From Knoellia flava TL1 (lineage in GTDB: Bacteria; Actinomycetota; Actinomycetes; Actinomycetales; Dermatophilaceae): a DNA stretch of 54,624 nt. The stretch covers positions 1 to 54,624 of the forward strand of contig NZ_AVPI01000028.1 in assembly GCF_000768675.1 (NCBI RefSeq), written 5' to 3'. A program made the position numbers and the translations under genes. This document shows positions 42,450 through 50,787 of this stretch, piece by piece. Every line of letters starts with the position of its first letter. Position 1 is the stretch's first letter. The notes beneath the pieces are model-generated. The model did no database searches. It was not told where the DNA came from and was given only the letters and a program-made list of their open reading frames with translations.

Positions 42450-43427
42450 TCAGCGGCGCAGGCGCTCCAGCAGGGGGCCGGCAGCCTCGGCGAGGAACTG
42501 CTCCTGGTGGTCGCCGCCGATCTGGACGAGCGCGAGGTCGGTGAAGCCGGCCTTGTCGAACTCGGCGACCGCCTCGGCGATGGCGTCAAGGTCCGGTCCG
42601 CACGGAATCGACTCGGCGACGTCCTCGGGCCGGACGAACTGGGTGGCACCCGCGAACCCGGCCGTCGTCGGGAGGTCGGCGTTGACCGCCCACCCGCCGG
42701 CGAACCACCGGAACTGCTCGTGGGCGCGCTCGACGGCGGCCTTCTCGTCGGGGTCCCAGCAGATCGGGATCTGCCCGATGGCGCGCGCCCCGCCATCGCC
42801 GATCGTCGGCGCACCCTCGGTCGAGTTCCACCCGTCGAGCAGCTTCTTGTCGGGCTCCGTCGTGATCATGTGGTCGGCCAGGGGGGAGAACCGGGCGATG
42901 GACTCCTCGCCGCTCACCGCGACGCCGATCGGCACCCCGCCGTCGGGCAGGTCCCAGATCCGTGCGGACTCGACGGTGAACCACTCCCCGTGGTGGTCGA
43001 CGAGCTCGCCGGTGTGCAGGGCGCGGATCACCTCGATGGCCTCCTCGAGGAGGTCTTGCCGGGTCGCGACGGCGGGCCAGCCCTCGCCGACGACGTGCTC
43101 GTTGAGGTTCTCGCCGCTGCCGAGCCCGAGCGTGAACCGCCCGTCGGCGAGCAGCTGCACGGTCGCGGCCTTCTGGGCGACGACCGCCGGGTGGTAGCGG
43201 ATCGTCGGACATGTCACGTAGGTCATGAGGTCGACCCGCTCGGTGGCGTGGGCGACGGCCCCGAGGACCGACCAGGCATAGGGCGCGTGACCCTGCGCCG
43301 ACAGCCACGGGAAGTAGTGGTCGCTCATGACCTCGAAGTCGAACCCGGCCTCCTCGGCGCCCACCGCCCACCGCACGAGGTCCTTCGGGCCGCTCTGCTC
43401 GGTCATGAGGGTGTAGCCGATGCGCAT
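42450..43427 (-). CDS. F420-dependent LLM oxidoreductase (F420-G6PDH-like, TIGR03557-type)
   Basis: A 325-residue TIM-barrel oxidoreductase. Starts MRIGYTLMTEQSGPKDLVRWA. Then come AGFDFEVMSDHYFPWLSAQGHAPYAWSVLG and GRFTLGLGSGENLNEHVVGEGWP. All are characteristic of the group around F420-dependent glucose-6-phosphate dehydrogenase, which uses the deazaflavin F420. The substrate is unknown. The ATG at 43427 has a GGAGGAG ribosome site and directly begins the barrel. A long upstream leader would not be conserved. The neighbouring EtfD-like gene is separate. Confidence 0.88.
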   Translation of the reverse strand: MRIGYTLMTEQSGPKDLVRWAVGAEEAGFDFEVMSDHYFPWLSAQGHAPYAWSVLGAVAHATERVDLMTYVTCPTIRYHPAVVAQKAATVQLLADGRFTLGLGSGENLNEHVVGEGWPAVATRQDLLEEAIEVIRALHTGELVDHHGEWFTVESARIWDLPDGGVPIGVAVSGEESIARFSPLADHMITTEPDKKLLDGWNSTEGAPTIGDGGARAIGQIPICWDPDEKAAVERAHEQFRWFAGGWAVNADLPTTAGFAGATQFVRPEDVAESIPCGPDLDAIAEAVAEFDKAGFTDLALVQIGGDHQEQFLAEAAGPLLERLRR

Positions 43428-43686
43428 CCATGCTCCTCCGGTAGGGGCGGTCTTCCCTCTCGACCGTAGGTCCGCGAGGCGCAGGGCGCACCCTCCCAAG
43501 GGAGGGGCGCGGCACGCAGGCGAGCACCCGGCATACGAGATGTGTCCCGCACTGCGGAACCTTCAGGGATAACGTGGTGTTGGAATGCACATAAGCAGGA
43601 CCAACGTTTCTGGAACACTTGGCTCGACAACCACCACTGTCCGCACCCGGCCACCGCGCCGGTCGACACGAAGCAACGGAGACCCC

Positions 43687-44622
43687 ATGCCCATCCTCGA
43701 TGACGTCACCCAGGCCGTCGGCAACACCCCGCTGGTGCGGATCAACCGCATCATCGAGGCGCCCGAGGGCACGACGGTCGCCGCGAAGCTCGAGTTCTAC
43801 AACCCGGCCAGCTCGGTCAAGGACCGCATCGGCGTCGCGATCATCGACGCGGCCGAGGCCTCGGGTGCCCTCAAGGAGGGCGGCACGATCGTCGAGGCGA
43901 CGTCGGGCAACACCGGCATCGCCCTCGCGATGGTCGGCGCGGCCCGCGGCTACAAGGTCGTCCTCGCGATGCCCGAGTCGATGTCGAAGGAGCGCCGCGC
44001 GCTGCTGCGGGCCTACGGTGCGGAACTGGTCCTCACCGACCCCTCGACGGGCATGAAGGGCGCGGTCGCCAAGGCCGACGAGATCGTCGCCGAGCGTGAG
44101 GGCGCCGTCCTCGCGCGGCAGTTCGCCAACGAGGCCAACCCCGAGATCCACCGCCGCACGACCGCCGAGGAGATCTGGAAGGACACCGACGGCCAGGTCG
44201 ACATCGTCGTCGCGGGCATCGGCACCGGTGGCACGATCACCGGCGTCGGCCAGGTCCTCAAGGAGCGCAAGCCCGACGTGCGGATCGTCGCCGTCGAGCC
44301 CGAGGAGTCCGCGATCCTCAACGGCGGCCAGCCCGGCCCGCACAAGATCCAGGGCATCGGCGCCAACTTCGTCCCCGAGATCCTCGACACCGAGATCTAC
44401 GACGAGGTCATCGACGTCAACGCCGGCACCGCCGTCGAGTGGGCGCGCAAGGCCGCCACCGACGAGGGCCTGCTCGTCGGCATCTCCTCCGGCGCCGCCC
44501 TCGCCGCGGCCAACGAGGTCGCGACCCGTCCCGAGAACGCCGGCAAGACGATCGTCGTCATCATCCCGAGCTTCGGCGAGCGCTACCTCTCGACCGTCCT
44601 CTTCGAGGGCCTCGTCGACTGA
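43687..44622 (+). CDS. cysK: Cysteine synthase A (O-acetylserine sulfhydrylase)
   Basis: A 311-residue PLP enzyme making L-cysteine from O-acetylserine and sulfide. PLP lysine in [15 protein letters not shown] (K45), phosphate-binding [30 protein letters not shown] and [12 protein letters not shown]. Length as in CysK. Its ATG follows CGGAGACCCC. An upstream in-frame ATG at 43585 would add 34 basic unconserved residues and is rejected. cysE starts five bases after the stop. The 160-bp leader from 43500 presumably holds the promoter. Confidence 0.95.
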   Translation: MPILDDVTQAVGNTPLVRINRIIEAPEGTTVAAKLEFYNPASSVKDRIGVAIIDAAEASGALKEGGTIVEATSGNTGIALAMVGAARGYKVVLAMPESMSKERRALLRAYGAELVLTDPSTGMKGAVAKADEIVAEREGAVLARQFANEANPEIHRRTTAEEIWKDTDGQVDIVVAGIGTGGTITGVGQVLKERKPDVRIVAVEPEESAILNGGQPGPHKIQGIGANFVPEILDTEIYDEVIDVNAGTAVEWARKAATDEGLLVGISSGAALAAANEVATRPENAGKTIVVIIPSFGERYLSTVLFEGLVD

Positions 44623-44626
44623 CGCG

Positions 44627-45259
44627 ATGCTCACCCCACCACCTTCCGGTATGCCGTTCGCCCGCCTGCGCTCGCGCCTCGCGCGGGCGCGGGCGAGCGT
44701 GCGCGCGGACGTCGACGCGGCGATCGCACGCGACCCGGCAGCGATGTCCCGGACCGACCTCGTGCTCAACTCCCCCGGCCTGCACGCCATCTGGTCCTAC
44801 CGGGTCGCACACAAGCTGTGGCAGCGCGAGCACCTCAAGCCCGCGGCGCGGGTGCTGTCGACGGCGACCCGGGCGGTCACCGGCGTGGAGATCCACCCGG
44901 GCGCGACGATCGGCAAGAGGTTCTTCATCGACCACGGCATGGGCGTCGTCATCGGTGAGACGGCGGAGGTCGGCGACGACGTGATGCTCTACCACGGCGT
45001 CACGCTCGGTGGCCGCTCGCTCGCGAGGGTCAAGCGCCACCCCACCGTCGGCAGCCGCGTGACGATCGGCGCGGGTGCGCGCATCCTCGGTCCGGTCGAG
45101 GTCGGCGACGACGTGCAGATCGGTGCCAACTCGGTCGTCGTCAAGGACGTGCCGTCGGGTGCGATCGCCACCGGCGTCCCGGCGCGGATCCGCTACCCCG
45201 ACCACGCGGGCGAGGACCCCTACGAGGCGCTCTTCCGCGAGCCCGCGCTCTTCATCTGA
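44627..45259 (+). CDS. cysE: Serine O-acetyltransferase
   Basis: A 210-residue left-handed beta-helix acyltransferase making O-acetylserine, the CysK substrate. N-terminal helices ([44 protein letters not shown]), then hexapeptide repeats: [44 protein letters not shown], and [41 protein letters not shown]. Shorter N-terminus than E. coli CysE, as is normal in actinobacteria. Forms an operon with cysK. It ends five bases before the convergent CHAT gene. Confidence 0.94.
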   Translation: MLTPPPSGMPFARLRSRLARARASVRADVDAAIARDPAAMSRTDLVLNSPGLHAIWSYRVAHKLWQREHLKPAARVLSTATRAVTGVEIHPGATIGKRFFIDHGMGVVIGETAEVGDDVMLYHGVTLGGRSLARVKRHPTVGSRVTIGAGARILGPVEVGDDVQIGANSVVVKDVPSGAIATGVPARIRYPDHAGEDPYEALFREPALFI

Positions 45260-45264
45260 CGCAC

Positions 45265-47838
45265 TCAGTCGGTCTGCCAGGTGCTGCCGTAGGCGCAGAA
45301 TGCCTCCGCTCCCGGCACCGCCTGCGCGGTCAGCCGCAGCGCGGACGCGACGTCGACGCCGACCGCCAGCCGCCTGTGCAGGTCGACCATGGCGGCTGCC
45401 GCGACGTCGTCGTGCACCGGGTTCGTCGCCGCGACGACGCACTGCACCCCGAGCCCGAGCAGCGCGGCCGCGAGGCCGAGCGGTTCGTCGCCCGGTCGTC
45501 CGCGGCTGCGGCCGACGTCGCACGCCGACAGGACGACGAGCTCGGCGGCGAGGGGAGCCCGCAGCTCGTGCGCGAAGACCGGGCCGTCGGCGAGGTCGAG
45601 CGACGAGAAGAGCGGGCTCTGGTCGACGTGGTGCCCGTGCGCGGCCAGGTGCACGACGCTCGCCGTCGCGAGGGCCGAGCGCACGTCGGCCGTGACCGCC
45701 GCGCCCTCCGCGACGACGGCCGCCCCGGCCTCGCCGGTCTGGACCGTGCTCGCCGTGCTGCGTGGTCGGACCCCCGAGCCGTCACCCGTATGCCGGCCCC
45801 ACGCCTCGGCGACCGCGCGCACCTCCTCGCGCGCCCGCGGGAGACCAGGCCCCCACAGGGCGCCGATGGTCGGGTCGGCGCTCGCCGTGACCGGTCGGCG
45901 CACCCACGCCGTCGCCGACGGCGCTGCGACGACGGGGTGTTCGCGCAGCGTGGGCAGCGCCCGCCACGGGAGTGACGCGAGCCCGACCGTGGGGACCACG
46001 ACGACCGTGCCCGAGAGCTCGACACCGCGCAGCAGCAGCCCGTCGACCTCGCGCAGCGAGGACTCGCGGGCACGGGCGAGGAAGGCCGCCATCGACGGCC
46101 TCGCGACGGCATACGCGCGCATGTCGGAGGTGAGGCGTGCACTCGCGGAGGCGACGTCGCGGACCGGGCCGAGGACGCTCTGGGCGGCTGTGCCGGAGCG
46201 GTCGACGACGAGCCGGACGACGGTGCCGCGGACCTCGTGGAAGGTGACGAGCGTGGCGTCACGCTCGGCGACCGCCCGCGCCGCCGCCTCGAAGGCGACC
46301 GCGCGGACGTCGGCTTCGTCGCGCTCCCCTCGGGCAGCGCGCAGCCGTTCGGTGATCTCGCTTTGGAGGAGGACGACCTCGCGCTGGGCGCTCGACAGGG
46401 GGGTGTCGTCCGCGCTCCGCCGCAGGCGGCGCAGGCGGCCGACGAGCGCTGCGGTCTCCTCGTCCTCGGGCGGGCGCAGGGGCGGGGCGCGGTGCGACGC
46501 GGCTCGCCACCGCTCGACGCTCTCGAAGAGCGCGGGCAGCGACCCGGAGTCGGTCGCGGCCTCGACGTCGGCGTCTCGGATGCGCGCGGCGTGGAAGGCC
46601 AGCCCGGCCCGGATCTCCATGCTGTGCACGCCGCCCTGGTCGAGGGCGAGCTGCTCAGCGGCCTCCTCGAGGATCCGCGTCGCCCGGTCGGCGTCACCGT
46701 CAGCGGCGGCGAGCCTCGAGGCGAGGAGGTGCTCGTGGAGACGGGCGCCGAGCGGCTGGGGCTGGTCGCTGCGCAGGCGCTCGAGCTCCACCCGCGCGGC
46801 CTGCCGGTCGTTGTGCGCGAGCGCCACCTCGGCGCGGATCCGGGTGGCGAGGCGTTCGGGCGGGGTCACCGGGGTGGTGGTGTCCCACTTCGCCGCGACG
46901 CGGGACGCGCGGGTGAGGCTGCGGCCGACGCCGAGGTCGACGGCCGCGCCGAAGAGCTCGACCTCCTCGGTCCGGCCGTCGGCGTGCAGCGCCCGGAAGG
47001 TGCGCACGGCGTGCCCCGCCCGGACCCGGGCCTGCGCCACGTCGCCGCGGAGCAGGGCCGAGCGGGCGAGGTCGAGCTGGACGTCTCCGCGCTCGAGCGG
47101 CTGCCGGTCCCGCCGCGCGGCGTCGAGCCCGCGGGCGAGGACGTCCTCGGCCTCGTCGATGAGACCGGCGTCGAGGAGCACCTTGCCGAGGTCGAGCAGG
47201 CCGCGGGCGCTCGTGATGTCGAGCGGCATGTCGGCGGCCTCGCGCATGAGCGCCAGTGCGCCGGGGATGTCGCCGGCGATCCACGCGACGCAGCCGAGGT
47301 TGTGCCGCGCCTTGTACTCCTGCGCCACGAAGCCGTGCTCGACGGCGATGTCGAGGGCGCGGTCGAGGTCGGCCCGTCCGTGCTCGAGGTCGCCGAGCGA
47401 GACCGACGCGAGCCCCCGGTTGAGCAGGGCCGAGCAGCGTTCGCGCGGCACGAGCTCGTCGAGGTGGGGCTCGACGTGGCCGAGCTCGTCGAGGGACTCG
47501 ATCCAGTTGGAGCACATGACGTGGATCGCCCCGGCCTGCAGGTGCGCTTGCACCTCGAGCAGAGGGGCGTCGTGGCGGCGGGCGAGGTCGCGCACCGAGC
47601 CGAGGAGCGCGAGGGCGGCATCCGGTCCGTCGATGCCGAGGCGCGACACGGCCCGGGTGATGAGGACCCGTGCCCGCAGACGGGCGAGGTCCCGCGCCTC
47701 GTCGGCGCCCGCTGGCGTGACGGCGTCGAGGGCCGTGAGGGCGCGCGACAGCGCGGCGTCGGCTCGTCGGTAGTGTCCCGCCGAGTTCTCGGCCTTCCCC
47801 CTCTCGTGGAGGTCGCGAATGCTGTCGAGCGTCGTGGT
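45265..47838 (-). CDS. TPR-CHAT protease; start codon unclear
   Basis: A large cytosolic protein, about 795 residues from the GTG at 47649 and about 858 counted from 47838. The first 450 residues are TPR helices (ALLNRGLASVSLGDLEHGRADLDRAL, KARHNLGCVAWIAGDIPGALALM, LARSALLRGDVAQARVRAGHAV). The C-terminal 300 residues are a CHAT caspase-fold protease with His in VVHLAAHGHHVDQSPLFSSL and Cys in ELVVLSACDVGRSRG, so both catalytic residues are there. Clear TPR coding continues upstream of 47649 in frame (LDSIRDLHERGKAEN, HYRRADAALSRALTAL) with no ATG, GTG or TTG. The likely true start lies around 47820-47838, where only ACG/ATT codons exist. Last gene of a leftward protease operon. Confidence 0.82.
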   Translation of the reverse strand, partial: TTTLDSIRDLHERGKAENSAGHYRRADAALSRALTALDAVTPAGADEARDLARLRARVLITRAVSRLGIDGPDAALALLGSVRDLARRHDAPLLEVQAHLQAGAIHVMCSNWIESLDELGHVEPHLDELVPRERCSALLNRGLASVSLGDLEHGRADLDRALDIAVEHGFVAQEYKARHNLGCVAWIAGDIPGALALMREAADMPLDITSARGLLDLGKVLLDAGLIDEAEDVLARGLDAARRDRQPLERGDVQLDLARSALLRGDVAQARVRAGHAVRTFRALHADGRTEEVELFGAAVDLGVGRSLTRASRVAAKWDTTTPVTPPERLATRIRAEVALAHNDRQAARVELERLRSDQPQPLGARLHEHLLASRLAAADGDADRATRILEEAAEQLALDQGGVHSMEIRAGLAFHAARIRDADVEAATDSGSLPALFESVERWRAASHRAPPLRPPEDEETAALVGRLRRLRRSADDTPLSSAQREVVLLQSEITERLRAARGERDEADVRAVAFEAAARAVAERDATLVTFHEVRGTVVRLVVDRSGTAAQSVLGPVRDVASASARLTSDMRAYAVARPSMAAFLARARESSLREVDGLLLRGVELSGTVVVVPTVGLASLPWRALPTLREHPVVAAPSATAWVRRPVTASADPTIGALWGPGLPRAREEVRAVAEAWGRHTGDGSGVRPRSTASTVQTGEAGAAVVAEGAAVTADVRSALATASVVHLAAHGHHVDQSPLFSSLDLADGPVFAHELRAPLAAELVVLSACDVGRSRGRPGDEPLGLAAALLGLGVQCVVAATNPVHDDVAAAAMVDLHRRLAVGVDVASALRLTAQAVPGAEAFCAYGSTWQTD

Positions 47839-47848
47839 CGGCCGCCCC

Positions 47849-48352
47849 TCAGATCTCGATCCCGGGCGTGATGACCGGGCGGGCGCCCGGCTCGTCGTGG
47901 CGCCTGATGACGAGGTGGACGGTTCCGCGTTCGACTCCCTCGAAGACGAAGCGCCCCTCGTCGTCGGCCGTCGTCGTCGCGGACCGGGCGCGCTCGCGCA
48001 GCTCGACCTCCGCGCCCGGCGCGGTGACCCACCCGCGCACGGTGGTCGTGCCGCGGTCGGCGTCCTCGAGCGTGACCATGATGCTCAGCCCGTCGCTCTC
48101 GAACGTCACCGTCGTGGCGCGGTCGTACTCCGTGGTGCGGACCGTGCCGGCCGGGGCGCCCTCGTTGATGATGTGGGCGACCTCCGCCTCGAGGCTGGCG
48201 ACCGTCATCGCGAACTTCACGCGCTCGGCGAGGCCGCTGGGCACGGGGTCGGCGGCGGCGAGGTGCGTGCGGACGAGGGCAAGGGCGCGCTCGTCGTCGG
48301 CGTCCATCGGCTGGCCAGCGAGGACGTCCTCGGCCGGGTTCGGGGTGTTCAT
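47849..48352 (-). CDS. Small protein of two parts, helical N-terminus and beta-sandwich-like C-terminus; regulator-like
   Basis: A 167-residue protein of unknown function. The first 65 residues are helical (ERALALVRTHLAAADPVPSGLAERVKFAMT), resembling the N-terminal segment of small anti-sigma-like proteins, though without the HX3CX2C zinc motif. Residues 75-167 are a strand-rich module (TVTFESDGLSIMVTLED, TTVRGWVTAPGAEVEL, GRFVFEGVERGTVHLVIRR) like a carboxypeptidase-regulatory or transthyretin-type domain. Its ATG overlaps the sigma-factor stop, so coupled translation is expected. I infer that it controls the sigma factor or links it to the CHAT protease. That is not proven. Confidence 0.72.
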   Translation of the reverse strand: MNTPNPAEDVLAGQPMDADDERALALVRTHLAAADPVPSGLAERVKFAMTVASLEAEVAHIINEGAPAGTVRTTEYDRATTVTFESDGLSIMVTLEDADRGTTTVRGWVTAPGAEVELRERARSATTTADDEGRFVFEGVERGTVHLVIRRHDEPGARPVITPGIEI

Positions 48353-48978
48353 GCCGTCACCTCCCAGGCGGGGTCGGACGTGAGGGCGAGCCTCAGCTTG
48401 GCGAGGCACCGACCGCGCGTGGGCCCGATGCTGCCGACGGGCATCCCCAGCGCGGCGCTCACGGCGGCGTAGTCGGGGCGGTCGACGAAGGCGACGAGCC
48501 GGAGGAGCTGCTGGCAACGCTCGGGGAGGCGCTCGATGTGCCGCCAGATGACACCGGCGAGCTCGGACTCCTCGGTCGCGACGGCCGGGTCGGGGACGGT
48601 CGCCGCGGCGGTCGGGTCGAGTGTGGGCGTCTCCTCCCACGGCTCCCTCGGCACGGTCCGCCGACCGCGGCGCACCGCGCTCCAGGCCTCGCGCTTCGTC
48701 GTCATGAGCAGCCACTGGAGCACGGCCTGCGGGTCGGCGATGTCGTGGGTGTGCTCGACGAGCTTGAGCCACGTCGTCTGGACGACGTCCTCGGCGAGGG
48801 CCGGGTCAGCTCCCTGCGACCGGGCGGTGTGCCAGAGCAGCGGTGTCACGTCGTCGACGAGACGGTCCATCGCACTGGAGTCGCCCTCGCGGTGCAGGGT
48901 GAAGGCCCGCGCCGCGGTGAGGGCGAGGCTCGGCGCCGCACCCGCGGTGCCGGGCTGCTCGTCGCGTGCGGTGCTCAC
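48349..48978 (-). CDS. ECF-like RNA polymerase sigma factor of the protease operon
   Basis: A 209-residue sigma-70 family protein. Region 2: WHTARSQGADPALAEDVVQTTWLKLVEHTHDI and VLQWLLMTTKREAWSAVRRGRR. Region 4: IERLPERCQQLLRLVAFVDRPDYAAVSAALGMPVGSIGPTRGRCLAKLR. The GTG at 48978 overlaps the subtilase stop (GTGA) and the stop overlaps the next ATG. Encoding a sigma factor between two protease genes implies dedicated, probably autoregulated, transcription. There is no zinc anti-sigma gene in this operon, only the small two-part protein. Confidence 0.87.
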   Translation of the reverse strand: MSTARDEQPGTAGAAPSLALTAARAFTLHREGDSSAMDRLVDDVTPLLWHTARSQGADPALAEDVVQTTWLKLVEHTHDIADPQAVLQWLLMTTKREAWSAVRRGRRTVPREPWEETPTLDPTAAATVPDPAVATEESELAGVIWRHIERLPERCQQLLRLVAFVDRPDYAAVSAALGMPVGSIGPTRGRCLAKLRLALTSDPAWEVTA

Positions 48979-50552
48979 GGCTTCTCCTCGAGGGCCTTGG
49001 CCGCGGAGGCGAGGACCTGCTCGACGACCTCGCGGGCGCGGGACCCGAGCTCGTCGGCCCCCTTGGCGCCGTGACCGGCCAGACCGGACGCGATGTCGCC
49101 GGCGAGGGCCGGTGCGGCGAACGAGGTCCCGCTCCACAGCCCGAACCCGCCGCTGTAGTCGTCGGTGTCGACGGCGCCCCGCGTGGGCACGGAGGGGAGC
49201 ACGCTCGCGTTCGCCTGCTTGAGGACCTCGCCGCGCCGCGAGGCGTTGAAGGTCACGGGCATCGTGCTCACGACGGAGGTCGCGGCGGAGTAAGCCCTCA
49301 CCCAGCCTCCGGTGTTCGAGTAGACCGACACCGTGCGACGGTCGGGGTTGAGGGCGCCGACGCTCACCATCGGTGCACCGCTCGTCACCTGGGAGGCATA
49401 GGCGGCAGGGAAGAACTCGACGTCGCTGGAGTCGTTGCCCGCGGCCGCGACGACGGTGACACCGAGCGAGGCCAGGCCGCGCAGCACCCGGAAGAGCGCC
49501 TCCTCGTCGTCGAAGGCCCCCGGCGTCTCGTGCCGGTAGCCGAGCGAGAGCGTGACGACGTGCAGGGCCTGCGAGCGGTCGCCGCCGTCGCGCAGGGCGA
49601 CGAGCTGGCGCAGGTAGAGACCGGTGAGGGCTCGCACGACGTCGGTCTCGTCGGCGACGCCGTCGCCCCACATGACCGGGACGGACAGGATCCGGGCGTC
49701 GGGACAGTGCTGGCGGATGACCCCGGCGATGAACGTCCCGTGCCCGGCAAGCCGGTCGAGGCGGCCGTTGACCGGGTCGGTCGTCACGCCGGCGTCCTCC
49801 GGGTCGTGCCCCGCCGGGAAGGTCACGCCGAGCGACCCCGCCGAACCGTCCGGGTGCCGCTCGACGCCGGTGTCGAACCACGGGTGCTTGCCCAGCCCGG
49901 TGTCGAGCACGGCGACGACCGGTCCGTCCTCGCTGCGTGGCCCCACGACCGGCGCCGACCACACGACCGGGATGCGGCCGCCGGACCCGCGACCGATGCC
50001 GTCGCCCCAGCCGATGCCGTCACCCCAACCGATCCCGTCCCCCCAGCCGATGCCGTCGCCCCAGCCGATGCCGTCGCCCCAGCCGATCCCGTCGCCCCAG
50101 CCTGCCGCTGTCATGACGTGGGCCAGGCCGATGCCGCGCGCCCCACGGGTCCGGGTCGACTGGAGGATCTCCCAGGCGTCCGCCGGGGCGGAGTCGCGCT
50201 GGGCGGGCACGAGCCGGACGGCCGTCTGCCCCACCGCGTCGAGCTGCTCCAGGAGGTCGTTGCGCCGCGCCAGACCGAGGAGGCCGTCGTCGGGAACCGG
50301 CTCCACGGCATACCCGCGTTCCTTTGCCGTCTCGGCGAGCACACTGAAGCGCTCGTCGAAGGAGAAGCCCTCGAGACCACTCACGAGCAGGACGTCGGCG
50401 ACGTATGCCGTGGGGTCCGGCGCGCGCCCGTCGACCCGGACAGCGGTGGTCGGGTCGAGGAAGCGGGCGCCCAGGCGACGCACGGCCGTGCCCGGGACGA
50501 CGGTGGTGGGGATGCGTCGCATGGCCCTGTCGGGGCGTTCGTCGTGGTTCAT
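48975..50552 (-). CDS. Intracellular S8 family serine protease (subtilase) with hexapeptide repeats
   Basis: A 525-residue subtilase. Residues 1-150 are an N-terminal domain without a signal peptide. Residues 151-186 are six copies of GWGDGI, and the catalytic domain follows with Asp in PVVAVLDTGLGKHP (near D217), His in LAGHGTFIAGVIRQHCPDA, oxyanion Asn in VTVVAAAGNDSSDVE and Ser in LWSGTSFAAPALAGDIA. All three residues of the triad are intact. Absence of a signal and the nearby CHAT protease indicate work in the cytoplasm. The ATG at 50552 has GGAAGG 5 bp upstream. It is the first gene of the operon S8, sigma, two-part protein, CHAT. Confidence 0.9.
   Translation of the reverse strand: MNHDERPDRAMRRIPTTVVPGTAVRRLGARFLDPTTAVRVDGRAPDPTAYVADVLLVSGLEGFSFDERFSVLAETAKERGYAVEPVPDDGLLGLARRNDLLEQLDAVGQTAVRLVPAQRDSAPADAWEILQSTRTRGARGIGLAHVMTAAGWGDGIGWGDGIGWGDGIGWGDGIGWGDGIGWGDGIGRGSGGRIPVVWSAPVVGPRSEDGPVVAVLDTGLGKHPWFDTGVERHPDGSAGSLGVTFPAGHDPEDAGVTTDPVNGRLDRLAGHGTFIAGVIRQHCPDARILSVPVMWGDGVADETDVVRALTGLYLRQLVALRDGGDRSQALHVVTLSLGYRHETPGAFDDEEALFRVLRGLASLGVTVVAAAGNDSSDVEFFPAAYASQVTSGAPMVSVGALNPDRRTVSVYSNTGGWVRAYSAATSVVSTMPVTFNASRRGEVLKQANASVLPSVPTRGAVDTDDYSGGFGLWSGTSFAAPALAGDIASGLAGHGAKGADELGSRAREVVEQVLASAAKALEEKP
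49995..50102 (-). repeat. Six 18-bp tandem repeats encoding GWGDGI
   Basis: Six exact-length 18-bp units within the S8 gene, between its N-terminal domain and its catalytic domain. The units are nearly identical at the DNA level (differences at third positions only), which indicates recent expansion. Confidence 0.92.
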
Positions 50553-50787
50553 CTGTGCCTTCCGTGAGCTCACGTGCTGACTCGCGGCGGCTGGTGCCGT
50601 CAGTTCAGCGTAGGGATTGGCCGGTCACGTGGAAAGGAGTTCGGCAAAGCCGTCCAGATACGCGATCGGCACACGAATCTGTGCAAAAAGTCGCCGCCCC
50701 GCCGATGTATCTGGCCAGACGGGGCGGACTCCTTCTCGCTGTCGGGGCCGTGCAGGGGCGGCCCCGCACCCAGCCCGAGGAGCAGTC
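50553..50787. promoter_or_regulatory. Divergent promoter region of the two protease operons
   Basis: 235 bp without a gene. It holds an inverted repeat CCAGATAC (50654-50661) / GTATCTGG (50707-50714), and a hairpin CCGCCCCG (50694-50701) / CGGGGCGG (50720-50727), the second arm followed by ACTCC. AT-rich TGCAAAAAG lies at 50682-50690. The exact promoters cannot be assigned, but a shared regulator, perhaps the operon's own sigma factor, is plausible. Confidence 0.5.

Noticed and set aside
43585-43686. Upstream in-frame ATG giving a 34-residue N-terminal extension to CysK
   Set aside because: The added residues are basic and low-complexity, CysK homologues begin near [15 protein letters not shown], and CGGAGA sits before the 43687 ATG.
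45389-47773. Long rightward open frame antisense to the CHAT gene
   Set aside because: Its product is a Ser/Arg/Ala-rich shadow of the opposite strand. The leftward frame has clear TPR and CHAT motifs.
49995-50102. 18-bp tandem repeats as an iteron-type origin
   Set aside because: They are in frame in the subtilase gene, differ only at third positions and have no adjacent AT-rich segment or rep gene.
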